Positions 17,128 to 27,214 of a stretch of DNA of 64,000 nt are shown here, one piece after another. Origin of the DNA: Candidatus Kuenenia stuttgartensis (GTDB lineage: Bacteria > Planctomycetota > Planctomycetia > Isosphaerales > Isosphaeraceae); contig CAMBEP010000011.1 of NCBI GenBank assembly GCA_945865635.1, positions 1 to 64,000 on the forward strand, in the 5' to 3' direction. The notes below the pieces were generated by a model. It was not told where the DNA came from, did no database searches, and worked only from the letters and a program-made list of their open reading frames with translations. The translations under genes and the position numbers were made by a program. The stretch's first letter is position 1; each line of letters starts with the position of its first letter.

Positions 17128-17673
17128 TTAATGGAACCCCCCCTTACGCCTCAGAATGGTGTATCGCTCCAGGGCATCCTGAATGATCGGAATGGCTGTC
17201 TCCGCGCATTGGATCTCTTCCACTGCAACCGACTTGCCTTCAAGAATCTTGTAATCCTCAAAAAACCGGCGAAGCATCGACAATCGGTGCGGCGGCAGCT
17301 CGCGGGCGTCCTTGAACGAGTTGAATTCCGGGTCATCCACCGCCACTGCAAGAATCTTGTGGTCCTTCTTGCCCATGTCAATCATGGTCATCAATCCAAT
17401 CACTCGCGCCTGCACCAGTGTGAGCGGAGCCACCGCCTCCTGACACAACACCATCACGTCCAATGGATCATCGTCATCCGCATATGTCTGAGGGATAAAC
17501 CCATAATTTGCAGGATAATACACCGCCGAATAAAGAATCCGGTCAAGCCTGATCAAGCCCGTCTGCTTGTCCAGCTCATATTTCACAGACGACCCCATGG
17601 GGATCTCAATGACCGCATTAAACTTGCTCGGAAGACCCTCGCCTGGGGTCACATCGTGCCAAGGGTGAATCAT
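17128..17673 (-). CDS. ppa: inorganic pyrophosphatase (family I)
   Basis: A 181-residue soluble enzyme that hydrolyses pyrophosphate to drive biosynthesis. Family I signature: NAVIEIPMGSSVKYELDK at the N-terminus, VYYPANYGFIPQTYADDDDPLDVMV carrying the metal-binding aspartates, and later DDPEFNSFKDARELP. Length is normal. It is the first gene of a minus-strand run with the RmlD-like reductase four bases downstream; a run of seven G near its 3' end supplies the next ribosome site. Confidence 0.93.
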   Translation of the reverse strand: MIHPWHDVTPGEGLPSKFNAVIEIPMGSSVKYELDKQTGLIRLDRILYSAVYYPANYGFIPQTYADDDDPLDVMVLCQEAVAPLTLVQARVIGLMTMIDMGKKDHKILAVAVDDPEFNSFKDARELPPHRLSMLRRFFEDYKILEGKSVAVEEIQCAETAIPIIQDALERYTILRRKGGFH

Positions 17674-17755
17674 CAGTCAGCTCAGTCTCTGGTTTAATTC
17701 GTGAAGCAGGTCAAGTCATCTGGCCTTTTGCCACACAACCTTCACACTCGTTATC

Positions 17756-18394
17756 TTACAGGATTGAGGCCGATAAACCAAACCGTTTTGTCGGTTTGCT
17801 TCCACTTGACGCCCGTTTTTGTACGCTTTTATTTCCTAAAATCGCATCGCCCACAATCTCTGGTCGCGGACCACCAGCAATTCGAATCCGGCCGGCAAGC
17901 CTCTCCATTTCCAACCGGTTGCGAATCACAGCCTGAATTTGTGTATTCCTCCACCACTGCGATTCAATCGCCTTCTCCAGACGCAACAGATCCATCGACA
18001 ACTCGCCCCAGTGACTCCCAAATCTTATGTGCTCCCTGAGCGCATAAGCAGACTCCCGAATCTCCTGAACCGCTCGCCTGGACTGTCGCGATTCCGCAGA
18101 TTGATCGCTCCCAAATTCCTTTAAAATCAACTTTTCCAGCCCATAAGCCTGTCGAAACAAACGGTCCGCATTTTCCAACATCTGCAACCTTGCACCATAA
18201 TCCGCTGGTTGATAATAATCGTACGGATTACTGTAGTTCACCCAGGTTCCCGTCGAATGATTCTTAGTCTTCATCCATTCCAATGGCACAAAGGGAGCCG
18301 TACGACCAAGACCATATTCTGCTCCGGAAATGGATACCTCAGCAAAACTTATCATCACCAAGAAACAGAGGCTTAGACAGACGTATTTTTTCAT
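17756..18394 (-). CDS. unknown secreted protein
   Basis: With the ATG at 18394 the product has 212 residues and a clear signal peptide (MKKYVCLSLCFLVMISFAEVSISGAEYG); the longer frame from 18460 would put 22 residues before it. The mature part is charged and helical (LEKAIESQWWRNTQIQAVIRNRLEMERLAGRIR) with no recognisable domain. It lies 116 bases after SpoVR in the same direction, so it may be a last member of that operon. Confidence 0.6.
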   Translation of the reverse strand: MKKYVCLSLCFLVMISFAEVSISGAEYGLGRTAPFVPLEWMKTKNHSTGTWVNYSNPYDYYQPADYGARLQMLENADRLFRQAYGLEKLILKEFGSDQSAESRQSRRAVQEIRESAYALREHIRFGSHWGELSMDLLRLEKAIESQWWRNTQIQAVIRNRLEMERLAGRIRIAGGPRPEIVGDAILGNKSVQKRASSGSKPTKRFGLSASIL

Positions 18395-18510
18395 CTTTTC
18401 ATTCCGTTTCAACATGGTTCTGAACTCATATCCAATAATTTCGGCCACTTCACAGCGCATAAAACACCGATTTCATTCATGAATAAAAGTTAAGGCTGAC
18501 AAAACCCGTG

Positions 18511-20070
18511 TCATCCCTCTCTTCGGAACTCTTTCTTTGCCTTGGGTGGCGGTTGGGGCCCGATCGGGGTCACACGATGCTCCTGCCCGTCATAACTTAA
18601 AAGCGCCGATCGTTCTTCGTCAATCGTTTCAATATGTACTGGCCGACTCCACAATCGATACAGATTCTCAAGCGTAAGTCTTGCAAAATCCAGGCGGAGC
18701 CCAATCCCGCTCGACGTGTCGTGCTCAAGATACAATTCCCCACGATTTCCATAATTTCCATCTTGCACACGAACCACCGGCTGACCAAAATTTGTCAGAC
18801 TTCTCAGCAGCATCTCTTTAATTTTAGGGAACTCGCGACTTTCAATCGCATATGTTTCAGAATCCTGATTGAAACCAAACGCAAAAAGCCGATGGCGACG
18901 GCAAAATTCAGGGGTCAGAAATTCATCAATAAAAGAAATATCGTTATGGATCCGCCTGACCTCAAAGATTTTTTTCATACCAAGACCAGGCTCTGATCCA
19001 TGGTCCCAATCGGCACGCTCTTTGAAATCATTGCAACTCTCCCAAGGTTCACCAAATTGGCCGTGATCCCAGCGATATTCAATGTCGCGAAACAATTCAA
19101 TCCCAATTTTATAAGGATTCAGCCGGTCGCCCGTCATGGCCAGTGTGCCTGCATGATGCTCTGCATAATCGATCAACTCCGAGGCGTCCAGACAGTGACG
19201 CGTCATAATCGTCGAGTGCCAGTAACTTGCCCAGCCCTCGTTCATGATTTTCGTCTGTCCCTGAGGAGCAAAATAATAGGCCTCGTCCCGAATGATTTCA
19301 AGAATCGTGTGCTGCCAGGATTTCAGAGGCGCATGCTCCAATAGGAATAGAAGCACGTCTCGCTCTGCATATTCCGGAAACCTTTTCGGCCTGGAAAGCT
19401 CCTGACGCACTCTTTCCGCCTCGGCTTTCATCACATCCGGCGGATTGATAAACCCATCCATATACGACTTCGACCGAAACCGACCCTGATGGCTTTCGTC
19501 GCGTTTGGAATTCTCATGACTGCCTGATTTATAGACCGACTCCTGGCGTTTCCTGTAAGGTGAATGAATGTCAATCAGATTCTCAACCGACATGCAGCAA
19601 TCCAGAAAACTCTCCACTGCATCCTCGCCCTCACGATCCATGATCGCCCTGACCCGGCTACCATGGTTTGCCATCTCATCCATCATCTTGCGATTGGTAT
19701 GCGCAAAGTATTGATTATTCTTAAAAAAATCGTTGTGGCCCAAAACATGAGCCATTACAAGCTTCTGATCAACCAATGCATTGCATCTCAATAAATACGC
19801 ATAACAGGGGTCATTGTTGATCACCATCTCATATATCTTTTGGAGACCATAGCGATAGCCTTTACTGAGCTGATCATATTCCATCCCGAACCGCCAATGC
19901 GGATACCGTACGGGAAAGCCTCCGAGAGCGGCAATCTCGGAAAGCTCGTCATAATTCAAGACTTCAAAAACAGTCGGATAAAAATCAAGACCATACGACT
20001 TCGCATAGACCTCAATCTCACGCTGGAGATTTCGCAGTTCAGGGGTCAGTCGGTGTTTATCCCAACTCAT
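18511..20070 (-). CDS. SpoVR family protein
   Basis: About 519 residues from the ATG at 20070 (a longer frame reaches 20106 and would overlap the DUF444 gene). The sequence YGLDFYPTVFEVLNYDELSEIAALGGFPVRYPHWRFGMEYD is diagnostic for SpoVR, and the HNDxxFKNNQYFAHTNRKM and EGWASYWHS segments follow, with histidines that may bind metal. In Bacillus it affects spore cortex, but homologues occur widely in non-sporulating bacteria together with PrkA and DUF444. Here it is ten bases behind the DUF444 gene, reproducing the yeaG-yeaH-ycgB module of enterics. Biochemical role unknown. Confidence 0.92.
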   Translation of the reverse strand: MSWDKHRLTPELRNLQREIEVYAKSYGLDFYPTVFEVLNYDELSEIAALGGFPVRYPHWRFGMEYDQLSKGYRYGLQKIYEMVINNDPCYAYLLRCNALVDQKLVMAHVLGHNDFFKNNQYFAHTNRKMMDEMANHGSRVRAIMDREGEDAVESFLDCCMSVENLIDIHSPYRKRQESVYKSGSHENSKRDESHQGRFRSKSYMDGFINPPDVMKAEAERVRQELSRPKRFPEYAERDVLLFLLEHAPLKSWQHTILEIIRDEAYYFAPQGQTKIMNEGWASYWHSTIMTRHCLDASELIDYAEHHAGTLAMTGDRLNPYKIGIELFRDIEYRWDHGQFGEPWESCNDFKERADWDHGSEPGLGMKKIFEVRRIHNDISFIDEFLTPEFCRRHRLFAFGFNQDSETYAIESREFPKIKEMLLRSLTNFGQPVVRVQDGNYGNRGELYLEHDTSSGIGLRLDFARLTLENLYRLWSRPVHIETIDEERSALLSYDGQEHRVTPIGPQPPPKAKKEFRREG

Positions 20071-20080
20071 ATTTTCGCTT

Positions 20081-21184
20081 TCATCTACCTTTGCCAAGCA
20101 CATCACGAATCGACGCCATAATCGAATCGCGATCCCGCACTTCGCTAATCACAAGAGCCTCATGATCACTGAATTCCGATTTCATTATTTTCATATACTC
20201 ACCAGCACCATAAGAGCTGTGCACCTGCACATAGGCAAACTGGTTGACTATGGGCAATAGGTTTTTTCGCAACAAATCAACACACGCCTGATTGTCGTTA
20301 CCCCAATTATCGCCATCAGAAAATTGAATCACATAGATATTCCATTCCGATACCGGATAGTGCTTTTCAATCGTGTCGATTGCCATTTGGTAAGCCGAAC
20401 TGAAGTGCGTTCCGCCCGATTCGCGAATCCTGTAAAACGCATCCTCATCCACTTCAAACGCACGTGTATCATGAATAATAAATCGCCGCTCCATGCCCTC
20501 ATACTGACTTTTGATCCAGGAATCAATCCAAAAGGCCTGGCTCCGCACCAAAGCTTTCTGGCCGTCCGTCATCGACCCCGAAACATCCATCAAATAAATC
20601 AGTACCGCTGCCGAGCGTGGCTTGGGAACACTTGTCCAAGACCGATATTGAAGATCTTCACGGATCGGTACAATCACCGGATTTTCCGGGTTGTAAACGC
20701 CCGACGAAAGCTGACGTTTCAATGCATGCTTGTAGGTGCGTTTGAAATGTCTCAGACTTTCCGGACCAATCTGGGATATCTGGTTATATTTATCCTTCAG
20801 ATCCTTGATCTTGGAATCGCCTTTAGGCTGAATTCGCGGCAGATGCAATTCCTCACCCAGAAGCTCGGCAAGTTCTGTCAGACTTACCTCCACTTCCATA
20901 ATATGGTCGCCAGGGGCATCGCCCGCCTGACCAACCCCATTCGGATTCGGGCCCTGAGCAATCTCGTGGCCTTCGTTGCCAGGCCCCGACCCCACACCTC
21001 CAGAATTTCTCGACCCATACCGAAATTCAGGAATTTCAATTCGTGGAATGGGGATCGAAACATACTCTCCGCCTGTCCTTCCAATCATTTCACCTTCTGA
21101 AATGTATTTGCGAAGGTTGTGCTGCACCTTACCGCGAACTATATGATGAAATCGCTGCAGGTCGCGTTCAATGTGTCTGGCCAT
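20081..21184 (-). CDS. YeaH/YhbH family (DUF444) protein
   Basis: A 367-residue protein whose C-terminal half is a von Willebrand A-like domain with the metal-site motif MDVSGSM (Asp200, Ser202, Ser204). The N-terminal half contains a glycine-rich spacer (around 61-93). Family members are encoded with PrkA kinases and respond to starvation and stress. The gene lies between prkA (64 bases upstream) and spoVR (ten bases downstream), consistent with one complex or pathway. Start at 21184 is the natural ATG (MARHIERDLQRFHHIVRGKV). Confidence 0.92.
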   Translation of the reverse strand: MARHIERDLQRFHHIVRGKVQHNLRKYISEGEMIGRTGGEYVSIPIPRIEIPEFRYGSRNSGGVGSGPGNEGHEIAQGPNPNGVGQAGDAPGDHIMEVEVSLTELAELLGEELHLPRIQPKGDSKIKDLKDKYNQISQIGPESLRHFKRTYKHALKRQLSSGVYNPENPVIVPIREDLQYRSWTSVPKPRSAAVLIYLMDVSGSMTDGQKALVRSQAFWIDSWIKSQYEGMERRFIIHDTRAFEVDEDAFYRIRESGGTHFSSAYQMAIDTIEKHYPVSEWNIYVIQFSDGDNWGNDNQACVDLLRKNLLPIVNQFAYVQVHSSYGAGEYMKIMKSEFSDHEALVISEVRDRDSIMASIRDVLGKGR

Positions 21185-21248
21185 ACCTGCAATTCCCCCA
21201 ATTCTGTTTTTGCTTATCTCATTTTCATTGGATCGATGTCACAACCAA

Positions 21249-23330
21249 TCAGCCTGACCTGGCTGTCTGCTTCACATCGCCTCGGGCAAATATGCTTGCC
21301 ACATAATTCAATACATCGGTTGCAGAAGCGTCATCATATCCGAAATAGCGAATAAGACGTGCCTTGACGATTTCAATCTTTTCCTGAGTCTCTTTATCAA
21401 GCACATTCGAAACAAGGCTCGTCAGCTTGATCGTGTCCTTCTGATCCTGAAACAGTTTTAATTCAAGTGCTTTTAATAAGCGATCGTTGGCCCGGAAATC
21501 AAATTTCTTCCCATCCAGCGACAGCGCGCCGATATAATTCATGATCTCTCTGCGAAAGTCGTCCTTGCGGCTCTCGGGGATCTCAATTTTCTCCTCAATA
21601 GAGCGCATCAGACGTTCGTCCGCATCTTCCTGCTGGCCTGTAAATTTATTACGCACCTTCTCTCGCTGCGTATAAGCTTTCAGATTGTCTATATAATTTG
21701 CACACAGCCGATTCAGTGAAGCTTCATCCGCTGCTATGGCTCGCTGCACTTCGTTTTTGACAATTTCGTCATACTCTTCCTTCGCCAGATTCAAAAGCTG
21801 GCGATAATGCGTTTTTAATTCCTCATTCGTAATCAATGAATGATGTTTCAGCCCTGATTCCAGCTCGTTCAGTACCATGAACGGATTGACATTGGGCTCG
21901 TCCGAAAATGCAACCAAAGCGTTTGAAATCTTGTCCTGTACATAGCGCGGACTAATGCCCAGCATCCCTTCCCGTGATGCCTCTTCCTGAAGTTCCTTGA
22001 TATTATCCTCTGTAAATCCTGGCATCGACTTCCCATTATAAAGCTTCATCTTTTGAACTGTCGTCAAGCCTGCCTTTTTGGGCGACTCCAGACGTGTCAT
22101 CACAGCCCACATCGCTGCCATTTCAAGCGTGTGGGGCGCAATAAACTTTTTCACCCGCCTTCCATTGTAATCCTTTTCGTAAATCTTGATTTCATCGGCC
22201 AGCCTGGTCACATAAGGCACGTCAATTTTTACGGTCCGGTCCCGCAGCGCTTCCATGAATTCATTGTTTTGCAGACGCTTGTACTCAGGCTCATTGGTAT
22301 GCCCAATGATTACTTCGTCAATATCTGTCTGCGCAAATTTCTTCGGCTTGATCTTATGCTCCTGACTCGCGCCCAAAAGATCATAAAGAAATGCTACGTC
22401 AAGTTTCAAAACCTCCACAAATTCAATCATCCCGCGATTGGCTATATTAAACTCGCCATCGAAGTTAAACGCCCTCGGGTCCGATTCACTCCCGTATTCA
22501 GCAATCTTGCGATAATTGATATCGCCTGTCAGTTCCGTTGCGTCCTGATTCTTTTCATCCTTGGGCTGAAATGTCCCAATTCCAACCCTGTCGGCCTCGG
22601 ATAGGACAATCCTGCGCACGACCACATCTTTCAATACACGTGCCCAGTCGCCCTCATATTTTGCCAGCCGCTCCTGAAATTGAAACCGGCAAAATGGATT
22701 CGGCTCGCCTGAAACCTTGATCTGATAATTCGTATCTGAGGATTCCTCATGAAATGCATTCAGGAAGACTTGGCGGACTGCGACAGGAATCAGTTTCAAT
22801 GGCTCTTCGTGCATCGGGCAAGGCACAAGTGTGACGGATCCGTCCGGCTGTATCTCCTTCCAACTAAAAGTATAAAGTGCGCCTTGGTCCGTCCGGCTGT
22901 AATGCTCCAAACCCCGTTTCAATAGCCTAACTATTGTACTTTTTGATGACCCCACTGGCCCATGAAGCAATAATACCCGACGCTCTGTCCCATATCCACG
23001 GGCCGCTGATTCAAGCACCTGCAACAGTTCGGCAAGCGTCTTTTCAAGCCCAAAAACTGCGTCCCTGCCTTCCCCGACAGGATCATCAAAAAACCGATAC
23101 CGCGTGACTTTCTCCTTGTAAATCTGAATCTCATCCGTCCCGTGCGAAAGAATCATGTCATAAAGCCGCTCGTGTGCATTGCGAGTCACTCGCGGATTGG
23201 TTCTGACTATATCCAGATATTCTCCAAATGTCCCTGACCAATTGTTCCTGACATAATCTGTAAGCGGATTCTGGCGGGCCACTTGTTCCAGCAGTTCTTG
23301 TCCGTGCAAGGTCATCGCAATGGTCTCCAT
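21249..23330 (-). CDS. prkA: PrkA-type serine protein kinase / AAA protein
   Basis: About 693 residues from the ATG at 23330; the open frame extends to 23429, but the extra residues are not family-like, and 23315 is also possible. It opens with an AAA-type ATPase having Walker [10 protein letters not shown] (124-132), then a C-terminal region weakly related to eukaryotic kinases. E. coli YeaG and B. subtilis PrkA are homologues, linked to nitrogen starvation and sporulation respectively. It is the first gene of the minus-strand module with DUF444 and SpoVR. The Walker A has SS in place of the more usual GG. Confidence 0.92.
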   Translation of the reverse strand: METIAMTLHGQELLEQVARQNPLTDYVRNNWSGTFGEYLDIVRTNPRVTRNAHERLYDMILSHGTDEIQIYKEKVTRYRFFDDPVGEGRDAVFGLEKTLAELLQVLESAARGYGTERRVLLLHGPVGSSKSTIVRLLKRGLEHYSRTDQGALYTFSWKEIQPDGSVTLVPCPMHEEPLKLIPVAVRQVFLNAFHEESSDTNYQIKVSGEPNPFCRFQFQERLAKYEGDWARVLKDVVVRRIVLSEADRVGIGTFQPKDEKNQDATELTGDINYRKIAEYGSESDPRAFNFDGEFNIANRGMIEFVEVLKLDVAFLYDLLGASQEHKIKPKKFAQTDIDEVIIGHTNEPEYKRLQNNEFMEALRDRTVKIDVPYVTRLADEIKIYEKDYNGRRVKKFIAPHTLEMAAMWAVMTRLESPKKAGLTTVQKMKLYNGKSMPGFTEDNIKELQEEASREGMLGISPRYVQDKISNALVAFSDEPNVNPFMVLNELESGLKHHSLITNEELKTHYRQLLNLAKEEYDEIVKNEVQRAIAADEASLNRLCANYIDNLKAYTQREKVRNKFTGQQEDADERLMRSIEEKIEIPESRKDDFRREIMNYIGALSLDGKKFDFRANDRLLKALELKLFQDQKDTIKLTSLVSNVLDKETQEKIEIVKARLIRYFGYDDASATDVLNYVASIFARGDVKQTARSG

Positions 23331-23602
23331 ACCGCTCAAAATCGCCGCAATCACCCGGAAATTCCTGTCAATGATGATGCCAGATTCGACCTTCATGGCC
23401 AAAATATCCGTGCAACTCCAACAGGCCAAGCTTTATCCATAGAAGCCTATTAGATACCTGTACTGCCAAAGTGTCAAGTTGTAATAATCAGGGAAAATAG
23501 GGAGGCCAGGCCATCGCTATGGCTTTTCACTGTTCCGGCCTGATGCCCTGTAAAATGGAATTCAAAACAGCGATATGCTGCCAGCTTGTGGTCTGATCTC
23601 GA

Positions 23603-25978
23603 TTATGGCTTGGGTTTTACGGATTCCGGCAGATCATAAAGCCGGAGAAAGCGGTAATAGACCTCAAGGGTCAAAGTGGCTAGTGCAGTACTGTAAATTC
23701 TACCGCCGTAAGTGCCCCATGAGCTATCATCGGGGTCCCAGCTGCCCGCCTGGTGGCCCTTGGTCTTCTGACGTCTTACGATCCGATCCCGCACCTGACC
23801 ATTCCATTGATCCCAGCTCTGGCCGCCATTCTGATACATCGACAGTGTCCCATAATACCAATAATACAAGTTATAAGGGTCTCGGTCAGGGCCATGTTCG
23901 AGCAGATAACTGGCGGATTCAAGATTGCGTTTTGGGTTCGCGTCGAGATTCATAAACCATCGGCAAACCCAAGCCTCAGCGGTCATGGTTGGAGTCACTT
24001 CCTTCCAGGGCTGATATTTCGAAAGCCCACCGCTGCGGCCAGACTGGACACTGTCAAGCCAAGCCTGGATGCCTTTGATTGACGAATCCGGGACCTCAAA
24101 ACCCATCGATCGACCCGATCTCAACGCCAATACCACCCAACCCAGAATACTCGTATCACCCACTGGCGCCTTGGGTTCGTAACGCCAGGCCGCACCACCC
24201 TCAGCCTGTGAATCTACCAAAAACGCGATGGCCTGGGCGGCTGGCTTTTTCAGCCTTTCATCAGCCGTCAATGCATAGGCCTCACACATCGCAAGGGTCG
24301 CCATGGCATGACAATACATGCCCACAGCAAGGCTTTGGCCACGCAAGTCGCCATTGGGTTTCTGAATTCTGATCAGGAAATCCAACCCCCTGGAAACCGT
24401 GTCTGCATGCTTACCATCCGTATGTGTATATCCTGCACCAAGATATGCTAGTAATGAAAGGCTTGTGAGGGCCGTATCCGCCTCCCAATAGAAACATTCG
24501 CCGAAGCAGATGTCCCCAGGTGGGCAATGCACTGTGAAGCTATCTTCATTGGGAGCGATGTTCCCGTCCCGATATTTTGCGACTCCGCCATCCCATCGAC
24601 CATCGGCGTCCTGATGCTTGCGCAGCCATTCCAAAGCCAGTTCTACAGATTTCTCGCTCTCGCCCGAAGCACCTGCCTTAAGAGCCAGCTTGGCCCGATT
24701 CGGATCCAAACGCGTTCGGTAGACAAGCGGAATCTCTTCCAAGGGTCGATTCGCAGGCCGACCTCGACGGTCGGAAAGCGCGGATGGGCTGGAAAGCTGG
24801 CCAAGGTCGGGTTTGGGCAGGTCAATCGCTGATTTGTCACGGGCCGGGGGAACAGCAGCGATTTCAAGCGGTTTAACAGGCTCGGACCGATTCCTGATCC
24901 GTGCTCTCAAGTCCATTTCTGGCAATTCGTTAGATGATTTTGATCTTGCCCCGGTTTGCGACTTGCCGGCGACTTGATCACCCATTTTCGAAGGCTCTAG
25001 AAATGGGACCGCAGGAGCCAAATCCTCAACTGGCCTTAACTCTGAAAACACTGAGGGCGGTTGGTTAAAAACTGACAAATTTGGCCGCAAATCCAATCCA
25101 GGCCTAACCGGCTTAATCAATTCGGAATTTGCGGCAACATCAACCGCTGGCAATTTCAGTTCCGGAGGCCGCCCAGCAGGCTTCCTCAAGACCAACCCTG
25201 GAGCAGCTTCCGAACGAACTTCCCGAGGAATCCTCCGGCCCGTCGTCTCCGGTGTCGGCAGCGGTGCCACAGGCGGACGAACTCGTGAAGCCGGTTTCGG
25301 CGCATCGCCCAATACCCGTTTCTGTTCCTGCTCCGTAATCATTGTTGGATTTGGATTTACAATAACATTTGAACTGGTTGTGCGTGGCCCGGATGCCTCC
25401 CCAGGACGCTCCTCAGGTTTCGGAACGGTCGTCGGAAGTGTCTCTAAGATATCCGCTTGGGGCAATTTAGGCTGTTCAAGCCGAGCCCGATCGTTTAAAA
25501 CAATTTCAGCAATCGGTAAGACTGGGCGATCCAAGCGGTTTGACTCTGCTGGGATATCCGGGAGATTTTCAGGGATTTCGTTTGGAAGGATGCCGCGTGT
25601 GTTGCCTCGCCCGCCCGAAGTGGAATTAGAGCCAGCATTTGCATCGGTTACACCAGTACCATCTGTTAGATTTTGAAGATCAACAATTTGAAGAGATCGG
25701 ATCCCGGGCGGCAGCGGCGGGGCATCCATCACCGAATCATCGGCCGACTTGCTGATCATGCCAAGCCCCGATCGTGTGAATTCCACAGGCTTGCCATAAC
25801 GCATCAGCAAAACGTGCGCAACAAACGACAGCACTATGCACTTACGCAGAGCCTTGTGCGAACCGGATCGCGACCAAATGGTCACAATCATCACAATCAT
25901 GACCAACGCCAATAACAGCCAAGCCGCAAAATCCGTTTGGATCAAGCGAAGAAAAAGTTCGAGGTCGAGGCCGTTCAT
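23603..25978 (-). CDS. membrane-anchored protein with prenyltransferase/squalene-cyclase-like domain
   Basis: About 791 residues from the ATG at 25978. The N-terminus has two hydrophobic segments (WLLLALVMIVMIVTIW and CIVLSFVAHVLLM), followed by roughly 370 residues of proline- and arginine-rich low-complexity sequence. The last ~340 residues contain alpha-alpha toroid repeats like those of terpene cyclases and protein prenyltransferases (SVELALEWLRKHQDADGRWD, ALTSLSLLAYLGAG, SILGWVVLALRSG, MTAEAWVCRWF). Cyclase catalytic DxDD is not evident, so a structural or binding role is as likely as catalysis. Similar architectures are common in planctomycetes and annotated only by fold. Confidence 0.75.
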   Translation of the reverse strand: MNGLDLELFLRLIQTDFAAWLLLALVMIVMIVTIWSRSGSHKALRKCIVLSFVAHVLLMRYGKPVEFTRSGLGMISKSADDSVMDAPPLPPGIRSLQIVDLQNLTDGTGVTDANAGSNSTSGGRGNTRGILPNEIPENLPDIPAESNRLDRPVLPIAEIVLNDRARLEQPKLPQADILETLPTTVPKPEERPGEASGPRTTSSNVIVNPNPTMITEQEQKRVLGDAPKPASRVRPPVAPLPTPETTGRRIPREVRSEAAPGLVLRKPAGRPPELKLPAVDVAANSELIKPVRPGLDLRPNLSVFNQPPSVFSELRPVEDLAPAVPFLEPSKMGDQVAGKSQTGARSKSSNELPEMDLRARIRNRSEPVKPLEIAAVPPARDKSAIDLPKPDLGQLSSPSALSDRRGRPANRPLEEIPLVYRTRLDPNRAKLALKAGASGESEKSVELALEWLRKHQDADGRWDGGVAKYRDGNIAPNEDSFTVHCPPGDICFGECFYWEADTALTSLSLLAYLGAGYTHTDGKHADTVSRGLDFLIRIQKPNGDLRGQSLAVGMYCHAMATLAMCEAYALTADERLKKPAAQAIAFLVDSQAEGGAAWRYEPKAPVGDTSILGWVVLALRSGRSMGFEVPDSSIKGIQAWLDSVQSGRSGGLSKYQPWKEVTPTMTAEAWVCRWFMNLDANPKRNLESASYLLEHGPDRDPYNLYYWYYGTLSMYQNGGQSWDQWNGQVRDRIVRRQKTKGHQAGSWDPDDSSWGTYGGRIYSTALATLTLEVYYRFLRLYDLPESVKPKP

Positions 25979-26175
25979 AATCGGATGTATCCATAGATTG
26001 TGAGGATGCCCGGCCATCGAATGAAACCCTCATACAGCTTCATCCCTTAATAACAATCACAATCATATACGAAACAGAGATCTTTGGCGAGTTCGATTTT
26101 CACGAAGATTGTACTGACCCAAACAAGGCTTTTATCCCACAATGGCCCGCAGACAAACCTCTTTCATCAATCAAC

Positions 26176-26886
26176 TTATGTTGTTTCACACACGTATCTG
26201 ACCGGGTCTGCCATGCCGATTTCATCAAACGCCGCCAGACGCAATTGGCAGGCATCGCAATGGCCGCACGAGAGCCCTTCCAGGGTCGGGTCATAACAGG
26301 TGTGGGTCAGGCTGAAATCTACACCCAACTCCAATCCACGACGAATGATATCGGTTTTTGAGAGATGCAGCAAAGGGGCATGGATCCTGAATTTGCCGCG
26401 ACCTTCCACACCTGCCGCTGTGGCCAAATCCGACATCGATTCAAAGGCTCTGAGATATTCAGGCCGACAATCTGGATAACCCGAATAATCCAAGCAGTTT
26501 ACGCCAATATAAATGTCGAATGCACCCATTGTTTCCGCCCAAGCAAGTGCCAGGCTTAAAAAAATGGTATTACGGGCAGGCACATAAGTAATGGGTATTC
26601 CGTGTCCGATTTCCGATTCCGATCGATCTTTGGGGACTTCGATTTCGCTGGTCAGAGCACTTCCGCCAAAGAGTCGCAGGTCGAGGTTAAACGTTTTGTG
26701 ATCCGAGACGGAAAAGGCTTCTGCCACGCGATTTGAAGCCAGGAGTTCATGGCGGTGGCGCTGGCCATAATCAATGGTAAGGGCATGGCAGTCGAATCCT
26801 GCGGCGATGGCCTCAGCCAGAGTCGTGGTGGAATCCATACCACCTGAGAGCAGAACGACCGCATGTTTCTTCTTCAAATCTTGCAT
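26176..26886 (-). CDS. queC: 7-cyano-7-deazaguanine synthase
   Basis: A 236-residue enzyme that converts 7-carboxy-7-deazaguanine to preQ0 in queuosine synthesis using ATP and ammonia. The PP-loop SGGMDSTT is at residues 14-21, and the C-terminal zinc-site cysteines are in [20 protein letters not shown]. The ATG at 26886 is preceded by GGGACG and fits the family length; the open frame runs upstream to 27120, but that part is not similar. Other queuosine genes are not adjacent. Confidence 0.93.
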   Translation of the reverse strand: MQDLKKKHAVVLLSGGMDSTTTLAEAIAAGFDCHALTIDYGQRHRHELLASNRVAEAFSVSDHKTFNLDLRLFGGSALTSEIEVPKDRSESEIGHGIPITYVPARNTIFLSLALAWAETMGAFDIYIGVNCLDYSGYPDCRPEYLRAFESMSDLATAAGVEGRGKFRIHAPLLHLSKTDIIRRGLELGVDFSLTHTCYDPTLEGLSCGHCDACQLRLAAFDEIGMADPVRYVCETT

Positions 26887-27214
26887 CACAATACGTCCCA
26901 GTCTGGAAATTTGTCGTATATTTACTACAGTATAGGAAAATCGTCGCTGAGAATGCACCACCTGACGAACTGGTAATTGTGCTTCAAGACCTGCGTTTAA
27001 CAGTGCTTGGATTTTCCTGAAGCTTCGCGATCCACTATCAGATCGGCATTGAAAACTGGTTGACACAATGGCTGTTAGATGTTTATAGTACATGAACCTA
27101 TCTTTTGAACACGGCATCAATTCCGTGCGAACAGCCGATTCCGGCTCTTAAATCTCTCAGGCGGCAGTGGTTCGATTTGGATCGAATCTCCAGGGATAAG
27201 GAGACGGAGTCCCT

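Noticed and set aside
17041..17697. 218-codon plus-strand frame opposite pyrophosphatase
   Set aside because: Exact antisense shadow of a clear conserved gene.
20324..21100. 258-codon plus-strand frame opposite the DUF444 gene
   Set aside because: Shadow of the conserved gene; residue composition is that of an antisense frame.
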